The notes under the pieces: generated by a model
Databases searched by the model: none
Told to the model about the DNA's origin: nothing
The model's input: the letters and a program-made list of their open reading frames with translations, nothing else
Origin: an uncultured Bacilli bacterium
GTDB taxonomy: Bacteria; Bacillota_I; Bacilli_A; RFN20; CAG-826
Assembly (NCBI GenBank): GCA_944336335.1
Contig: CALVLC010000082.1
Span: forward strand, 1-52,065
Length of the DNA: 52,065 nucleotides
Direction of reading: 5' to 3'
Shown: in pieces, positions 7,644-15,880 of the stretch
Layout: each line of letters opens with the position of its first letter
Position numbering within the stretch: position 1 is the stretch's first letter
Position numbers and translations under genes: made by a program

Positions 7644-9758
7644 TTAAGATATTTTTGTAAGTGTTTGTCCTACTGCTGGAATTTTACTTATATAACTACC
7701 ATGGAAATCATCTGGATTTGTAGATTGCCATTCAGATTTATTACGAAGTATTTGATTAATCCATAATGTGTTTTCATTATTTGGTAATGTTATTGTATTT
7801 AATGAATCAGATAAACAATTAAGATTTGTTAAATTTTCTAAGTTTGATAAATCTAATTCTTTAATTTGATTATTTCCACACGTTAAATTTGTAATATTAG
7901 GATTATTACTTACATCTAATTCTATTAAATTACAATTAGAACAGCTTAATGTTTCTAATAATGTATTTTCCTTAATATCTAATTCTACTAATTCATTTCC
8001 GTGGCAATTCAAATTTTTTAATTTAGTATTTTTACTTACATCTAATTCTGTTATATTATTTTCATAACAGTTTAATGTTATAAGTTCAGCACAATTTGAT
8101 AAATCTAAATCTTTTATATTATTTCCATTACAAGTTAAACTATATAAACTTTCTTTATTCGATAAATCTAATTCTGTTAAATTGCAATCATAACAATTCA
8201 ATGTTGTTAATTTAGAACAACTTAAAATATTTAATGAAGATAAATTAGTATTTCTATAACAATTTAAATTTATTAATTCTTTGTTATTAGATAAGTCTAA
8301 TTCTGTTATATTATTTCCATTACAAGTTAATTCTTTAAGATTTTCAAAATATCCTATACCTGTTAAATCACTTATACCCTTGCTACTTAAATTATTTATT
8401 GTTTCAACAGCTAATCTTTCCGGATCACATAATTGATTATCTTTATTGGTATCTATATTATCTAATACATATTGTCTAAAAACTTCGTCTGGAAAATGTT
8501 CTTCATCTATAGGAATACATTGTACATCAGGCTTTAAAGTAATAGTCTGTCCATTAGCACTTGTACCTTCATTAACATCATTTTCACCGTCTGTCCAAGT
8601 AGCATCACCAAAATCTTTTAATAAATCATTTACATTAACACTATCACTTACAGGTAATTTAATTTCAGTAATATTAGAATCAGAACCAACACTTAAATCT
8701 TTAATATTAGTATTATTAGAAAGATCAAGTGAAGTCATACCAGTATTGCCAGTAATATTTAATGAAGTAAGTTTATCATTATTACTTAAATATATTTCAG
8801 TAAGATTATTATTCTTAACTTCTAATACTTCAAGATTAGTAAGATCATCTACTACTACTTCATTTAATCCCATATCATTTGCAATAACTTCTGTAATATC
8901 AGCAGCTTCATTTACATTAAGTGAATTTTCTTGATTTGTAATAACTAATTTATCACTTAATTTATCTGCACCTTTAAAACTATCATTTACAGAAGCAGAA
9001 GGTGTATAAGATTCTTGTTTTTCATCTACACTAATTTTTCCATCTTCATTAACATCAAATTCTACTGCATCTGCCATAATTACCGAACTAGGAAAGTTTG
9101 TACTATTAATTTCATATCCATCTGTTTCAGGAATATCGATTTCTTCATCATCACCAGGTTCACCAATTACAGTATCAATTAATTCAGCCCAATCAGAATC
9201 TTCGGTATTTCTATGCTGTTTTGCATATACAGTATAATTAACAACTACATTATCATCCTGGAAAGCATTTTTACTGTCTATATCAAATGTAAAAACAAAT
9301 GACTGATCAGAAGAAGTACCGTTTGCTTCAGGTTCGGTTTCGATAGTACCATTAATTACAACAGGATCAACTTCATAATTAATAGTTTTGCCGTCTTCTG
9401 AAAATGTAGGTTCTTTTGTTATTCCTTCGCCGGATAATGTATATTCAGGATCTTCTTGATTAAGAATATTGTCAGAAGTGATACCAATTAATGTTTTTGC
9501 GTCAATAGATTTAGAACCAATATTTTCAATCGTATATGCCAAAGTTCCTGTATCACCAGGGTTTAGAATACCATCACCATCTGAATCTAAATTCGACTTA
9601 TCTGTTAATTGAATATCAACAGTACCGGCAGTTGCCCTTACAGTTTTACTTTCTACATCAGTGAAGAACGCACTTGCTAATATAGCACTTGCACCTATTG
9701 CTAATATAGAAATACCAGCAATCACCTTTTTGTTTTTAAAAACATTTTTTAAATTCAT
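7644..9758 (-). CDS. Secreted LRR protein with SipW/TasA-type signal region and Ca-binding motifs
   Basis: 704 residues. The N-terminus (NKKVIAGISILAIGASAILA, then FFTDVESKT) resembles the signal region of SipW-processed TasA/camelysin proteins, and an acidic DSDGDGILNPGD loop follows. A beta-sandwich-like region leads to an EF-hand-like loop (DVNEDGKISVDE, about residue 235). A first set of short leucine-rich repeats covers about 295-385, a second calcium-like loop is DTNKDNQLCDPE (about 440), and a second run of about ten 21-residue repeats has the form LxxLxCxxNxLTELDLSNNxx. There is no sorting motif or C-terminal membrane span, so it is secreted or matrix-associated. The FPDxxFR-EF-hand-LRR module recurs in the protein at 50644. 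A role in adhesion is plausible inference. Confidence 0.85.
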   Translation of the reverse strand: MNLKNVFKNKKVIAGISILAIGASAILASAFFTDVESKTVRATAGTVDIQLTDKSNLDSDGDGILNPGDTGTLAYTIENIGSKSIDAKTLIGITSDNILNQEDPEYTLSGEGITKEPTFSEDGKTINYEVDPVVINGTIETEPEANGTSSDQSFVFTFDIDSKNAFQDDNVVVNYTVYAKQHRNTEDSDWAELIDTVIGEPGDDEEIDIPETDGYEINSTNFPSSVIMADAVEFDVNEDGKISVDEKQESYTPSASVNDSFKGADKLSDKLVITNQENSLNVNEAADITEVIANDMGLNEVVVDDLTNLEVLEVKNNNLTEIYLSNNDKLTSLNITGNTGMTSLDLSNNTNIKDLSVGSDSNITEIKLPVSDSVNVNDLLKDFGDATWTDGENDVNEGTSANGQTITLKPDVQCIPIDEEHFPDEVFRQYVLDNIDTNKDNQLCDPERLAVETINNLSSKGISDLTGIGYFENLKELTCNGNNITELDLSNNKELINLNCYRNTNLSSLNILSCSKLTTLNCYDCNLTELDLSNKESLYSLTCNGNNIKDLDLSNCAELITLNCYENNITELDVSKNTKLKNLNCHGNELVELDIKENTLLETLSCSNCNLIELDVSNNPNITNLTCGNNQIKELDLSNLENLTNLNCLSDSLNTITLPNNENTLWINQILRNKSEWQSTNPDDFHGSYISKIPAVGQTLTKIS

Positions 9759-9839
9759 AAATTTTTTACCACCTTTTTAATAAAGTGAAGTAATCATTAC
9801 TTCTGTTACATACATAATATCAACAAATTATTTTTGTTT

Positions 9840-9859
9840 TCAAATATATTATGATAGAA
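9840..9859 (-). promoter_or_regulatory. Recurrent element promoter motif, upstream of the LRR gene
   Basis: The minus strand has TTTCTATCATAATATATTTG, about 85 bases before the start at 9758. It matches the motif found ahead of the transglutaminase-like genes. A T-run (CCTTTTTTG) lies about 15-20 bases upstream of CATAAT, as at other copies. Confidence 0.55.
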
Positions 9860-9915
9860 ACGATCACAAAAAAGGCTTATTTTATAAATTTTATAGTAAA
9901 AAATCGATTCTAATG

Positions 9916-9936
9916 TTAATTATAATATTACTAGAA
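9916..9936 (+). promoter_or_regulatory. Possible plus-strand promoter for the coiled-coil gene at 10032
   Basis: The sequence TTATAATATTACTAG is close to the second half of the element motif, with a perfect TATAAT. It lies about 100 bases ahead of the 10032 start. No other good promoter is visible in this gap. Confidence 0.4.
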
Positions 9937-10031
9937 CAAAAAATTTTAAATTAATTTCTATTTTTAGATTGACTGTAGTAATTAAATGTGTTATTTTTAA
10001 ATCAGAAAAATTTTTAGAAAGGACTGATATT

Positions 10032-10361
10032 ATGAAACTTGATACTGCTGAAAAAATCCAGAAGAAATTAGATTCTACATTAGCAAAAATCGAAACAACA
10101 AAACAGACATTAGCAGATCTTGAAAAAGAAGCAAAAGATCTGCAGGAAAAATTAGAAACTGCTAAATTAAATGATGTAGTTTCCGGCCTGGAAAGGAAAG
10201 GATTAAGCATTTCTGATTTTGAAAATTGGCTTAACACACACGAAGATGTTGTAGTTGAAGAAGCACCTAAGAAACGCCGTGGCAGAAGAAAAAAATCTGA
10301 AATTGAAGCCGAAGCCGCTGCTGAAGCTGAAAACACAACAGAAACAGAATCACAGGAATAA
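10032..10361 (+). CDS. Small coiled-coil protein with basic-then-acidic tail
   Basis: 109 residues from the ATG at 10032, with AAAGGA 11 bases upstream; longer readings lack a ribosome site. Residues 1-50 form a heptad-rich coiled coil (LDTAEKIQKKLDSTLAKIET and onward). A short alpha region follows (GLSISDFENWLNTHE), then a basic patch KKRRGRRKK and an alanine/glutamate-rich tail. The basic patch could bind nucleic acid. GC content and codon choice look slightly higher than in the neighbours, as expected for a well-expressed gene. A small accessory or nucleoid-type role is possible, but no family is recognised. Confidence 0.75.
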   Translation: MKLDTAEKIQKKLDSTLAKIETTKQTLADLEKEAKDLQEKLETAKLNDVVSGLERKGLSISDFENWLNTHEDVVVEEAPKKRRGRRKKSEIEAEAAAEAENTTETESQE

Positions 10362-10402
10362 TAAAAAAGGGCTTATGAAAATTTCATAGGCCCTTTTTTA
10401 TT
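10360..10402. terminator. Bidirectional terminator between convergent genes
   Basis: GGGCTTATGAAA pairs with TTTCATAGGCCC, flanked by A-runs on the left and TTTTTT on the right. It serves the plus gene ending at 10361 and the minus gene ending at 10432. Confidence 0.8.
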
Positions 10403-10431
10403 ATTGTTTTTAATATTTAGAATATTATGAA

Positions 10432-11400
10432 TTATGAAGGTATAAGCGTATCGCAAATATGTTTAAAGAAATTTGTTATAAAATTAATATATGAAAAAGA
10501 ACCAGTTCCATATTCATCTTCCCATTTATATATTGTACTGTTCAGTAATATATCATCTATATTAAAAGGTATGACAGAATTAGTAAAATATGTATTTTTT
10601 ATATAGAACGTTGTATCTATTATTTCAAGTAAATCATCTGGACAAGTTATACTATATACTTCTTTATTAGTTGTTTTATCTTCATATTCAGTTATACACA
10701 CTAATTTGGGTTCAGGACTAATTTTTAAATATTTATCAAAATCTATTCTATTAAAATAAGCCATAAAATAATCATATCCAAATTGAAAATATGATCTTTC
10801 TTTTGTTATACTACTATGCTTGCTATAAATTTGCTTTATTATAAACTTATTTAAATCAACTTCATTATTAAAACAAGCGATTTGATTATCTTCATCACAG
10901 TTTAACAGCAGTTTATCATTTACAACAGGAATATATTTGCCATCACATACAATAGTATAATTGTTTCGCTTTAAAAAACCAATTTTTAAATAAAATTCAT
11001 AGAAATTAGATTTTGAAAAGCAATCACCTATATTGATTGAAAAAGAAGTTTCACAATCTTTTATCTTTTTATATAAAAGTCTTAAAGTAGGAAAAGAAAC
11101 TAAAGATAAATGTCTGTTTCTAGTGCCAGAAATTGGTTTTGATATAAAATCTGATTCAAATAATCGTCTAAAATCGTAATATGATATTACAGATTTGTTC
11201 TTTAATAAAAATTCCGCTGAATCATCAACTTCAATCCCGGTTTCCGCTTCAAATACTAAAGATTTATCTTTAGATGAAGAACATAGAATATTAAAACTTA
11301 ATGCAAATCCCTTCCGTGGTCTTGTTAAATCGTGTGTTTTATTTCCTGTCATTTTAGTATCTTCAATATCTAAAATATAAAAATTGAATTTTTTAGCCAT
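10432..11400 (-). CDS. Unknown protein, paralogue A of a tandem pair
   Basis: 322 residues, soluble. It is clearly homologous along its length to the next gene (11498-12451). The shared N-terminus has the form xLDIEDTxxTGNKxxDLTRxRKGF, then SSxxDKxLxF, and later the common strings YFMAYFNRIDF and PFNIDDILLN. The first 40 residues, with conserved LDIEDT and basic DLTRPRKGF, look like a catalytic or ligand-binding core, but I recognise no family. The upstream region is duplicated together with the gene. It starts at 11400 after GAAAGGGCG. The gene pair lies between the surface genes and the recombinase module. Confidence 0.75.
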   Translation of the reverse strand: MAKKFNFYILDIEDTKMTGNKTHDLTRPRKGFALSFNILCSSSKDKSLVFEAETGIEVDDSAEFLLKNKSVISYYDFRRLFESDFISKPISGTRNRHLSLVSFPTLRLLYKKIKDCETSFSINIGDCFSKSNFYEFYLKIGFLKRNNYTIVCDGKYIPVVNDKLLLNCDEDNQIACFNNEVDLNKFIIKQIYSKHSSITKERSYFQFGYDYFMAYFNRIDFDKYLKISPEPKLVCITEYEDKTTNKEVYSITCPDDLLEIIDTTFYIKNTYFTNSVIPFNIDDILLNSTIYKWEDEYGTGSFSYINFITNFFKHICDTLIPS

Positions 11401-11423
11401 TGTATCGCCCTTTCAAATAACTA

Positions 11424-11492
11424 TTAACTTATCAGTACATATATTGTTTTATATATCTTTTATGATTAAACCTAATAAAAATTAAGCTTTTT
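11424..11492 (+). ncRNA. Degenerate copy of a possible divergent small RNA
   Basis: Upstream of paralogue A the plus strand has TTAACT, a 17-base spacer that is identical in the copy upstream of paralogue B, and then TTTTAT. An imperfect hairpin (AAACCTAAT / ATTAAGCTT) with TTTTTT follows. It is shorter and weaker than the copy at 12473-12593 and may be a decayed duplicate. Confidence 0.25.
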
Positions 11493-11497
11493 TGTTA

Positions 11498-12451
11498 TCA
11501 ATCCTTTTGTTCATATTTATTTATAAAGGTATCACAAATATATTTAAAGAAAGATTTATATTCGTAATTCCAATCATACAGTTTCCTATTAAGTAATATT
11601 TCATCTATATTAAACGGCATAATAGGAACAGTAAAATAGGCTTTCTTAAAATAAAAATATGTGTTTATTAAATCAATAAAATCATCAGGGTCAGTTATTG
11701 CAAATGCATCATCAACAGTTGACTTTTCATCATCTTCAAATACACATACCAATTTTAGTTCAGGAACTATTTCTAAAAGTCTATTAAATTCTATTCTATT
11801 AAAATAAGCCATATAAAATTCATAACCCAACTGGTTATTATTATAACTTTCTATTAATCGTTTATACTTATAAATAATTTTCTTATACAAAAAATCATTC
11901 AATTCAATTTCATTATCAAAAGAAGCAATTTTATTGTCTTCATTTGAAAGAAATAATAACTTACCATCTACAACAGGAATAAGTTTATCAATACATATAA
12001 TTGTAAAATTATTTCGTCTTACAATTCCTGTTCTTAAAAACAATTCATAAATATCAGACTTATTAATATCATTACCTACAAAGAAAGAAAAAACATAATT
12101 ACGATCTTCTATTTTTTTATATAATGATCTTAATGTATTAAATGAAGATAAGTCTATTTCTTCTTTTATATACTTAGAACCTTTTCTTTCAACAAAATAT
12201 CCTTTAAAATACTGTTTAAAATAATTATAAGATATTACACCATTATTATTTTTTAATATTAAAGCCATTGAATCGTCAACTTCTTGTGCTGATCGTTTAC
12301 AAAAATACAAACACTTATCATTAAATGAAGAAGCATCTGCAACAAAACTTACAAAAAATCCCTTTCTTAACCTTGTTAAGTCGTATGCCTTATTTCCTGT
12401 TTTTTCAGTATCTTCAATATCTAATACGCAAATTTTTAACATTCTTGCCAT
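11498..12451 (-). CDS. Unknown protein, paralogue B of a tandem pair
   Basis: 317 residues, start at 12451 after GGAAGGTG. Same architecture as the 10432-11400 protein (CVLDIEDTEKTGNKAYDLTR at the N-terminus, FYMAYFNRIEF and PFNIDEILLN later), so the pair arose by tandem duplication. It has no signal peptide, membrane span or known motif. The C-terminus differs in being more lysine-rich (INKYEQKD). It lies directly beside the recombinase control region, facing away from it. A function in element maintenance or defence is possible but unsupported. Confidence 0.75.
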   Translation of the reverse strand: MARMLKICVLDIEDTEKTGNKAYDLTRLRKGFFVSFVADASSFNDKCLYFCKRSAQEVDDSMALILKNNNGVISYNYFKQYFKGYFVERKGSKYIKEEIDLSSFNTLRSLYKKIEDRNYVFSFFVGNDINKSDIYELFLRTGIVRRNNFTIICIDKLIPVVDGKLLFLSNEDNKIASFDNEIELNDFLYKKIIYKYKRLIESYNNNQLGYEFYMAYFNRIEFNRLLEIVPELKLVCVFEDDEKSTVDDAFAITDPDDFIDLINTYFYFKKAYFTVPIMPFNIDEILLNRKLYDWNYEYKSFFKYICDTFINKYEQKD

Positions 12452-12472
12452 TTATAACACCTTCCAAATCAC

Positions 12473-12593
12473 TATTGACTTATCAGTACATATATTGTAA
12501 AATTTTAGTAGACATAAAAGAATTATCTTCTTTTTTCAATTTAACATATATTTTATATTCTTTTATGGCTAAGCCTGATGAAAATCAGGCTTT
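12473..12593 (+). ncRNA. Candidate small RNA divergent from paralogue B
   Basis: TTGACT, a 17-base spacer and TAAAAT (about 12475-12503) form a good housekeeping promoter on the plus strand. Some 80 bases on, AGCCTGAT-GAAA-ATCAGGCT followed by TTTTTAT (12573-12593) is a strong terminator. No reading frame with a ribosome site lies between, so a short RNA of about 85 nt is the simplest reading. It could instead be a leader or an antisense regulator of the divergent gene. Confidence 0.45.
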
Positions 12594-12777
12594 TTATATT
12601 TTTAGTTTACAATATAAAAAATATTATTACAACCACTATTTTTCTTCCAGGAAGTGCTTAAACACGCCTTCTAAAAAGCCGTATAAGCCGTTTTCTAATA
12701 CTTAATCAATATTTCTATCTAAAACGGTACAATAGCCAAAATTAGGCCCTTTTTGTGCGTCTAAAAGGCATAGTAGG

Positions 12778-13023
12778 TTTAGGTACAATATTTCATTTAC
12801 GAAAAATAATCCAATCTGGTAAGTATATCGGTATAAATTTAGGTACAAATCTAAAATAAAATTTTGAAATTATCCCATAAAATAAGGTTTTTAAAGATGT
12901 GGTAACGCAAAAGCCGGGCAATTACGTTAAGGGTTTAAAACCGCATGAAATCAGGCTTTTTAACACAATATATGCTTTACTTTAGGTACAAAACACTATA
13001 TAATGAACACATATAAGGTACAA
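12778..13023 (+). repeat. TTTAGGTACAA direct repeats ahead of the recombinase operon
   Basis: Identical 11-mers TTTAGGTACAA lie at 12778-12788, 12838-12848 (exactly 60 bases apart) and 12981-12991. ATAAGGTACAA is at 13013-13023, with partial copies at 12724 and 13027. One copy overlaps the spacer of the recombinase promoter. They are candidate arm-type sites for the recombinase or operators for a regulator. Confidence 0.65.
12976..13004 (+). promoter_or_regulatory. Promoter of the recombinase operon
   Basis: TTTACT, a 17-base spacer and a perfect TATAAT, about 130 bases before the first start. A TTTAGGTACAA repeat covers the spacer, so whatever binds the repeats should control this promoter. 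Confidence 0.7.
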
Positions 13024-13131
13024 ATCAAGGTATAAAAGCCTTAATCCTACTAGTTTATACGATCTTCTTTATACCTTACATACCATAATGAACGGAACTA
13101 CTAATATATAATAGGAAGAAAGGTGGTTTTA

Positions 13132-13518
13132 ATGATCATTCCAGAAGAAAGATGGTTAAAAGCAATCAAATGGGCTAAGGACAACGAAGACACAGATGTT
13201 TATGAAATTGACTACAACGGAAAAACAGTCTATAAGAACAGAAACAAGATCAAATGTAAAAACAAGTATGAACAGTTAGTATATCGTTTTAAACTTGAAA
13301 AACTTCTGCCTGAAGGTATTTGTTTCCTTACAATACATACCAGAACACACAAAACCGGAAACATCTACAAAACTTATTTATTTTCGTTTAAGGGAAAAAG
13401 AACTTTTAGAAATGCAAAATTCCGTACTGAAAAAGCAGATTTAGCAAGTGCCATTTATGCTGGCTATATATGTGATAAAGAATTACCAGACGCATTTATT
13501 TCTGCAAATACATTATAG
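13132..13518 (+). CDS. Small protein homologous to the recombinase N-terminal domain
   Basis: 128 residues from the ATG at 13132, with GAAAGGTGG upstream. Its first 60 residues (IPEERWLKAIKWAKDNEDTD, then KNKYEQLVYRFKLEKLLPEG) align by eye with the start of the 769-residue recombinase just downstream (LTDKDWEKAIDWAKRNAGKS, then GEQLIMHFFREKVLDPKELG). The remainder is basic and beta-rich, as in arm-binding domains. It is probably co-transcribed with the recombinase, 14 bases apart. A DNA-binding accessory factor or excisionase-like partner that recognises the same arm sites is a reasonable inference. Confidence 0.75.
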   Translation: MIIPEERWLKAIKWAKDNEDTDVYEIDYNGKTVYKNRNKIKCKNKYEQLVYRFKLEKLLPEGICFLTIHTRTHKTGNIYKTYLFSFKGKRTFRNAKFRTEKADLASAIYAGYICDKELPDAFISANTL

Positions 13519-13532
13519 AAAGGAAAAAGGTT

Positions 13533-15842
13533 ATGCTGACAGATAAAGATTGGGAAAAAGCTATAGACTGGGCTAAAAGAAATGCTGGTAAATCCACAAT
13601 GATGTATGAATACTTAAAAGACGCCAACGGAAAATATACTTTAAATCCAGAAGGTGAACGTATTCAAATTCAAGTAACGAAAGATAACAAGCCTATTTTT
13701 TGTAATGATGAAGGTGAACAATTAATAATGCACTTTTTCCGTGAAAAAGTATTAGATCCAAAAGAATTAGGTTCATTAATACTTGTTAAGGTAGGAAAAT
13801 ATCAGTATTACAGAATCAAAAAGGTAGTTCAATTAAATAACGGTGATAAAAAAGAAATTAAAGTCCAGGATAAAAATTTAGCAAAAACTTTATCAAATAT
13901 GCAAAATACAATTCGTGCCTATCAAAATCAAACTTACGTAGGCGATACTGTATTTTCACCTGATGATACCTTATATGATGCTTGTTTAAAATGGTATTCA
14001 CATTATTCTAAAGTAAAAAAATGTAAAAATAGTACAATAACAAATTTTAGCAGTAAAATTGGTATTCTTGAACGTGAAGAATTAAATCAATACAGTAAAA
14101 TGCCTATTAAAAACTTTACATATAAAGATTTCCAGGCATTAGGCGATCTGTTACAAAGGGTTCCAAGATTAATTGTTGGAAAAGGTAAAACTAGAATAGT
14201 TGGAACAGAAACATATGCCGAATCAACTATCGCTTTATTATGGTGGTGTATAAGAAGAACATATCAATATTTACGTGAAAATTTTCCAGGGTATTCAGAT
14301 ATTTTTGAAAATGTAGAAGCACCTTATGATACAGAATGGAAAAAGAAATTTAAGCGGTATAATGTATTTGATGAAATTTCAATGTTAATTTTTGAAAAAG
14401 TCGCAACTGCTACTTATGGAAATGGAATACCCTATTTTAAACACGGTGAAGCCCTTGTATTTTTAATGTATTCCGGTTTAAGAAAAGGCGAATTTGCAGG
14501 CTTAACAAAAAAGGACTTCACAAAATTTAATGATAATACAGGCAAAATAAGAATTAATAAACAGATTAAAAATGATCCAGAAATAAGATTTGACGAAAAT
14601 GGTTTGCCAATTACAACGCCAAACGGAAAGCCCAAAAAATTCACAAAAATGGTGTTATCACCAGGCTTGAAAACGTTAGGGTCAGAACGAACAGTTTCAT
14701 TAGGAACAGAAGCAACCTTAATAGCAAACAAGAAATTAAATCAAAGTAAAACAGATAAAAATGATTTCTTATTTAAGCCATTTTACCGGCACGAAGATGC
14801 AGAAAAACAATTAAATTTTGAAATTGATCAAAGATTACTTCCAGAATACAAATGCCTTAAAGGTAAATTATTTCTTGATCCGCAGCACTTAAATAAAACT
14901 TTGGAATCAATATTAAAAAATTGTATTAAGCACCCAACATTTAATAAATATAATGATTTCAATCCAGAAACATTTACTGTTCACGATCTGCGACATACTG
15001 GAATTTCACACGCACTTAGAATGGGTATGGCTATTCAAGATGTTGCACTATGGGCCGGACATAATGATCTAAGTACAACTATGACTTATTACAACCAAAT
15101 TGTAGCACAGCAAAAAGAACACGCTAAATTATTATCATCTTCTACCACTACAATAGATCGTTCAGAAGTCAGGAATGTTGATTTAATGTTTGAAATAAAC
15201 GGTGTAGTAAGACATTATGATAACAGAAATGGATTAATTGATCCTAAAGACTTTGAAGAAATGTTAAATGGTTTTGTAGAATTACAGAAAGATAAAACTT
15301 TTCTACGTGGCACACCAGGCAAACCGGCTAATGACACTTTAAACCTTCATTCTGCAAAGAATTTGCCTTTAAAACATACAAAAGTAATGTTTCCAGCAAA
15401 AGGTGATTTTACTATTGAATACAGTGAACTTAAATCAAATAATACATTAACACAAGTTTTTGGAATAGAATCTTTGCTTCGTATATGTGATAATATGATA
15501 AAATTACATAAAATCAATTTTACTACAGAAGAAATATATAAATATATCCTATCTAATGTAGATGAAGTAGATGATATGAAAAAGGTTTTATTCGTAGAAT
15601 TTATTACAAACAGACCAGACGCATATAAAGAAATGTTGAATCTGGAATATGCTGGAATACAAACAGCAGAATTTACAGAAGCTACTAAAAAAATTTATCT
15701 TGAAGATTGGGAAACTAACAAAAAAAGATATATTGTAAAAATCTTAAAAGTTTTTGTTGAAAAAGGTAATGCTTGTGAAGACGATGCAGAAAAATTATTA
15801 CTATTAAAAATCATAGGCAATATAGAACAATTGAAAATTTAA
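13533..15842 (+). CDS. Tyrosine recombinase/integrase with long C-terminal extension
   Basis: 769 residues. Catalytic signatures are visible: first arginine in YSGLRKGEFAGL (about residue 313), HDLRHTGISHAL (about 487), WAGHNDLSTTMTYY with the nucleophile tyrosine about residue 525. An N-terminal region of about 130 residues resembles arm-binding domains, followed by a core-binding SAM-like region (residues 150-260). Typical integrases end shortly after the catalytic tyrosine; this one carries about 240 extra residues, with no recognised domain, rich in lysine and glutamate. It probably integrates and excises the element. The candidate attachment sequence follows 170 bases downstream. Confidence 0.92.
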   Translation: MLTDKDWEKAIDWAKRNAGKSTMMYEYLKDANGKYTLNPEGERIQIQVTKDNKPIFCNDEGEQLIMHFFREKVLDPKELGSLILVKVGKYQYYRIKKVVQLNNGDKKEIKVQDKNLAKTLSNMQNTIRAYQNQTYVGDTVFSPDDTLYDACLKWYSHYSKVKKCKNSTITNFSSKIGILEREELNQYSKMPIKNFTYKDFQALGDLLQRVPRLIVGKGKTRIVGTETYAESTIALLWWCIRRTYQYLRENFPGYSDIFENVEAPYDTEWKKKFKRYNVFDEISMLIFEKVATATYGNGIPYFKHGEALVFLMYSGLRKGEFAGLTKKDFTKFNDNTGKIRINKQIKNDPEIRFDENGLPITTPNGKPKKFTKMVLSPGLKTLGSERTVSLGTEATLIANKKLNQSKTDKNDFLFKPFYRHEDAEKQLNFEIDQRLLPEYKCLKGKLFLDPQHLNKTLESILKNCIKHPTFNKYNDFNPETFTVHDLRHTGISHALRMGMAIQDVALWAGHNDLSTTMTYYNQIVAQQKEHAKLLSSSTTTIDRSEVRNVDLMFEINGVVRHYDNRNGLIDPKDFEEMLNGFVELQKDKTFLRGTPGKPANDTLNLHSAKNLPLKHTKVMFPAKGDFTIEYSELKSNNTLTQVFGIESLLRICDNMIKLHKINFTTEEIYKYILSNVDEVDDMKKVLFVEFITNRPDAYKEMLNLEYAGIQTAEFTEATKKIYLEDWETNKKRYIVKILKVFVEKGNACEDDAEKLLLLKIIGNIEQLKI

Positions 15843-15850
15843 GACATAAG

Positions 15851-15880
15851 AAAAGGACTATTGTTTTAATAGTCCTTTTC
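15851..15880 (+). terminator. Terminator of the recombinase gene
   Basis: AAAAGGACTATT pairs with AATAGTCCTTTT around a six-base loop just after the stop; the descending arm supplies the U-run. Confidence 0.85.

Larger units (their letters stand above)
12452..13131. other. Recombinase upstream region: repeats, promoter, possible small RNA
   Basis: About 680 bases without a convincing gene. It holds a divergent sigma-A-like promoter and terminator near the left end, scattered copies of TTTAGGTACAA or AGGTACAA (12778, 12838, 12981, 13013, partial 12724), and a partial second copy of the left terminator (ATGAAATCAGGCTTTTTA at 12945-12962). The promoter of the recombinase operon lies at 12976-13004. 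The longer frame at 12325-12705 is antisense to a real gene and lacks a ribosome site. Confidence 0.7.

Noticed and set aside
8446-8934. Plus-strand frame of 162 codons
   Set aside because: Antisense to the LRR repeats of a clear secreted protein; no ribosome site and no motif. It arises from the repetitive coding sequence.
9920-10336. Minus-strand frame of 138 codons
   Set aside because: Opposes the coiled-coil gene with a good ribosome site at 10032; composition is that of an antisense shadow.
12325-12705. Plus-strand frame of 126 codons
   Set aside because: Begins antisense to a conserved paralogue, has no ribosome site, and runs through a terminator hairpin.
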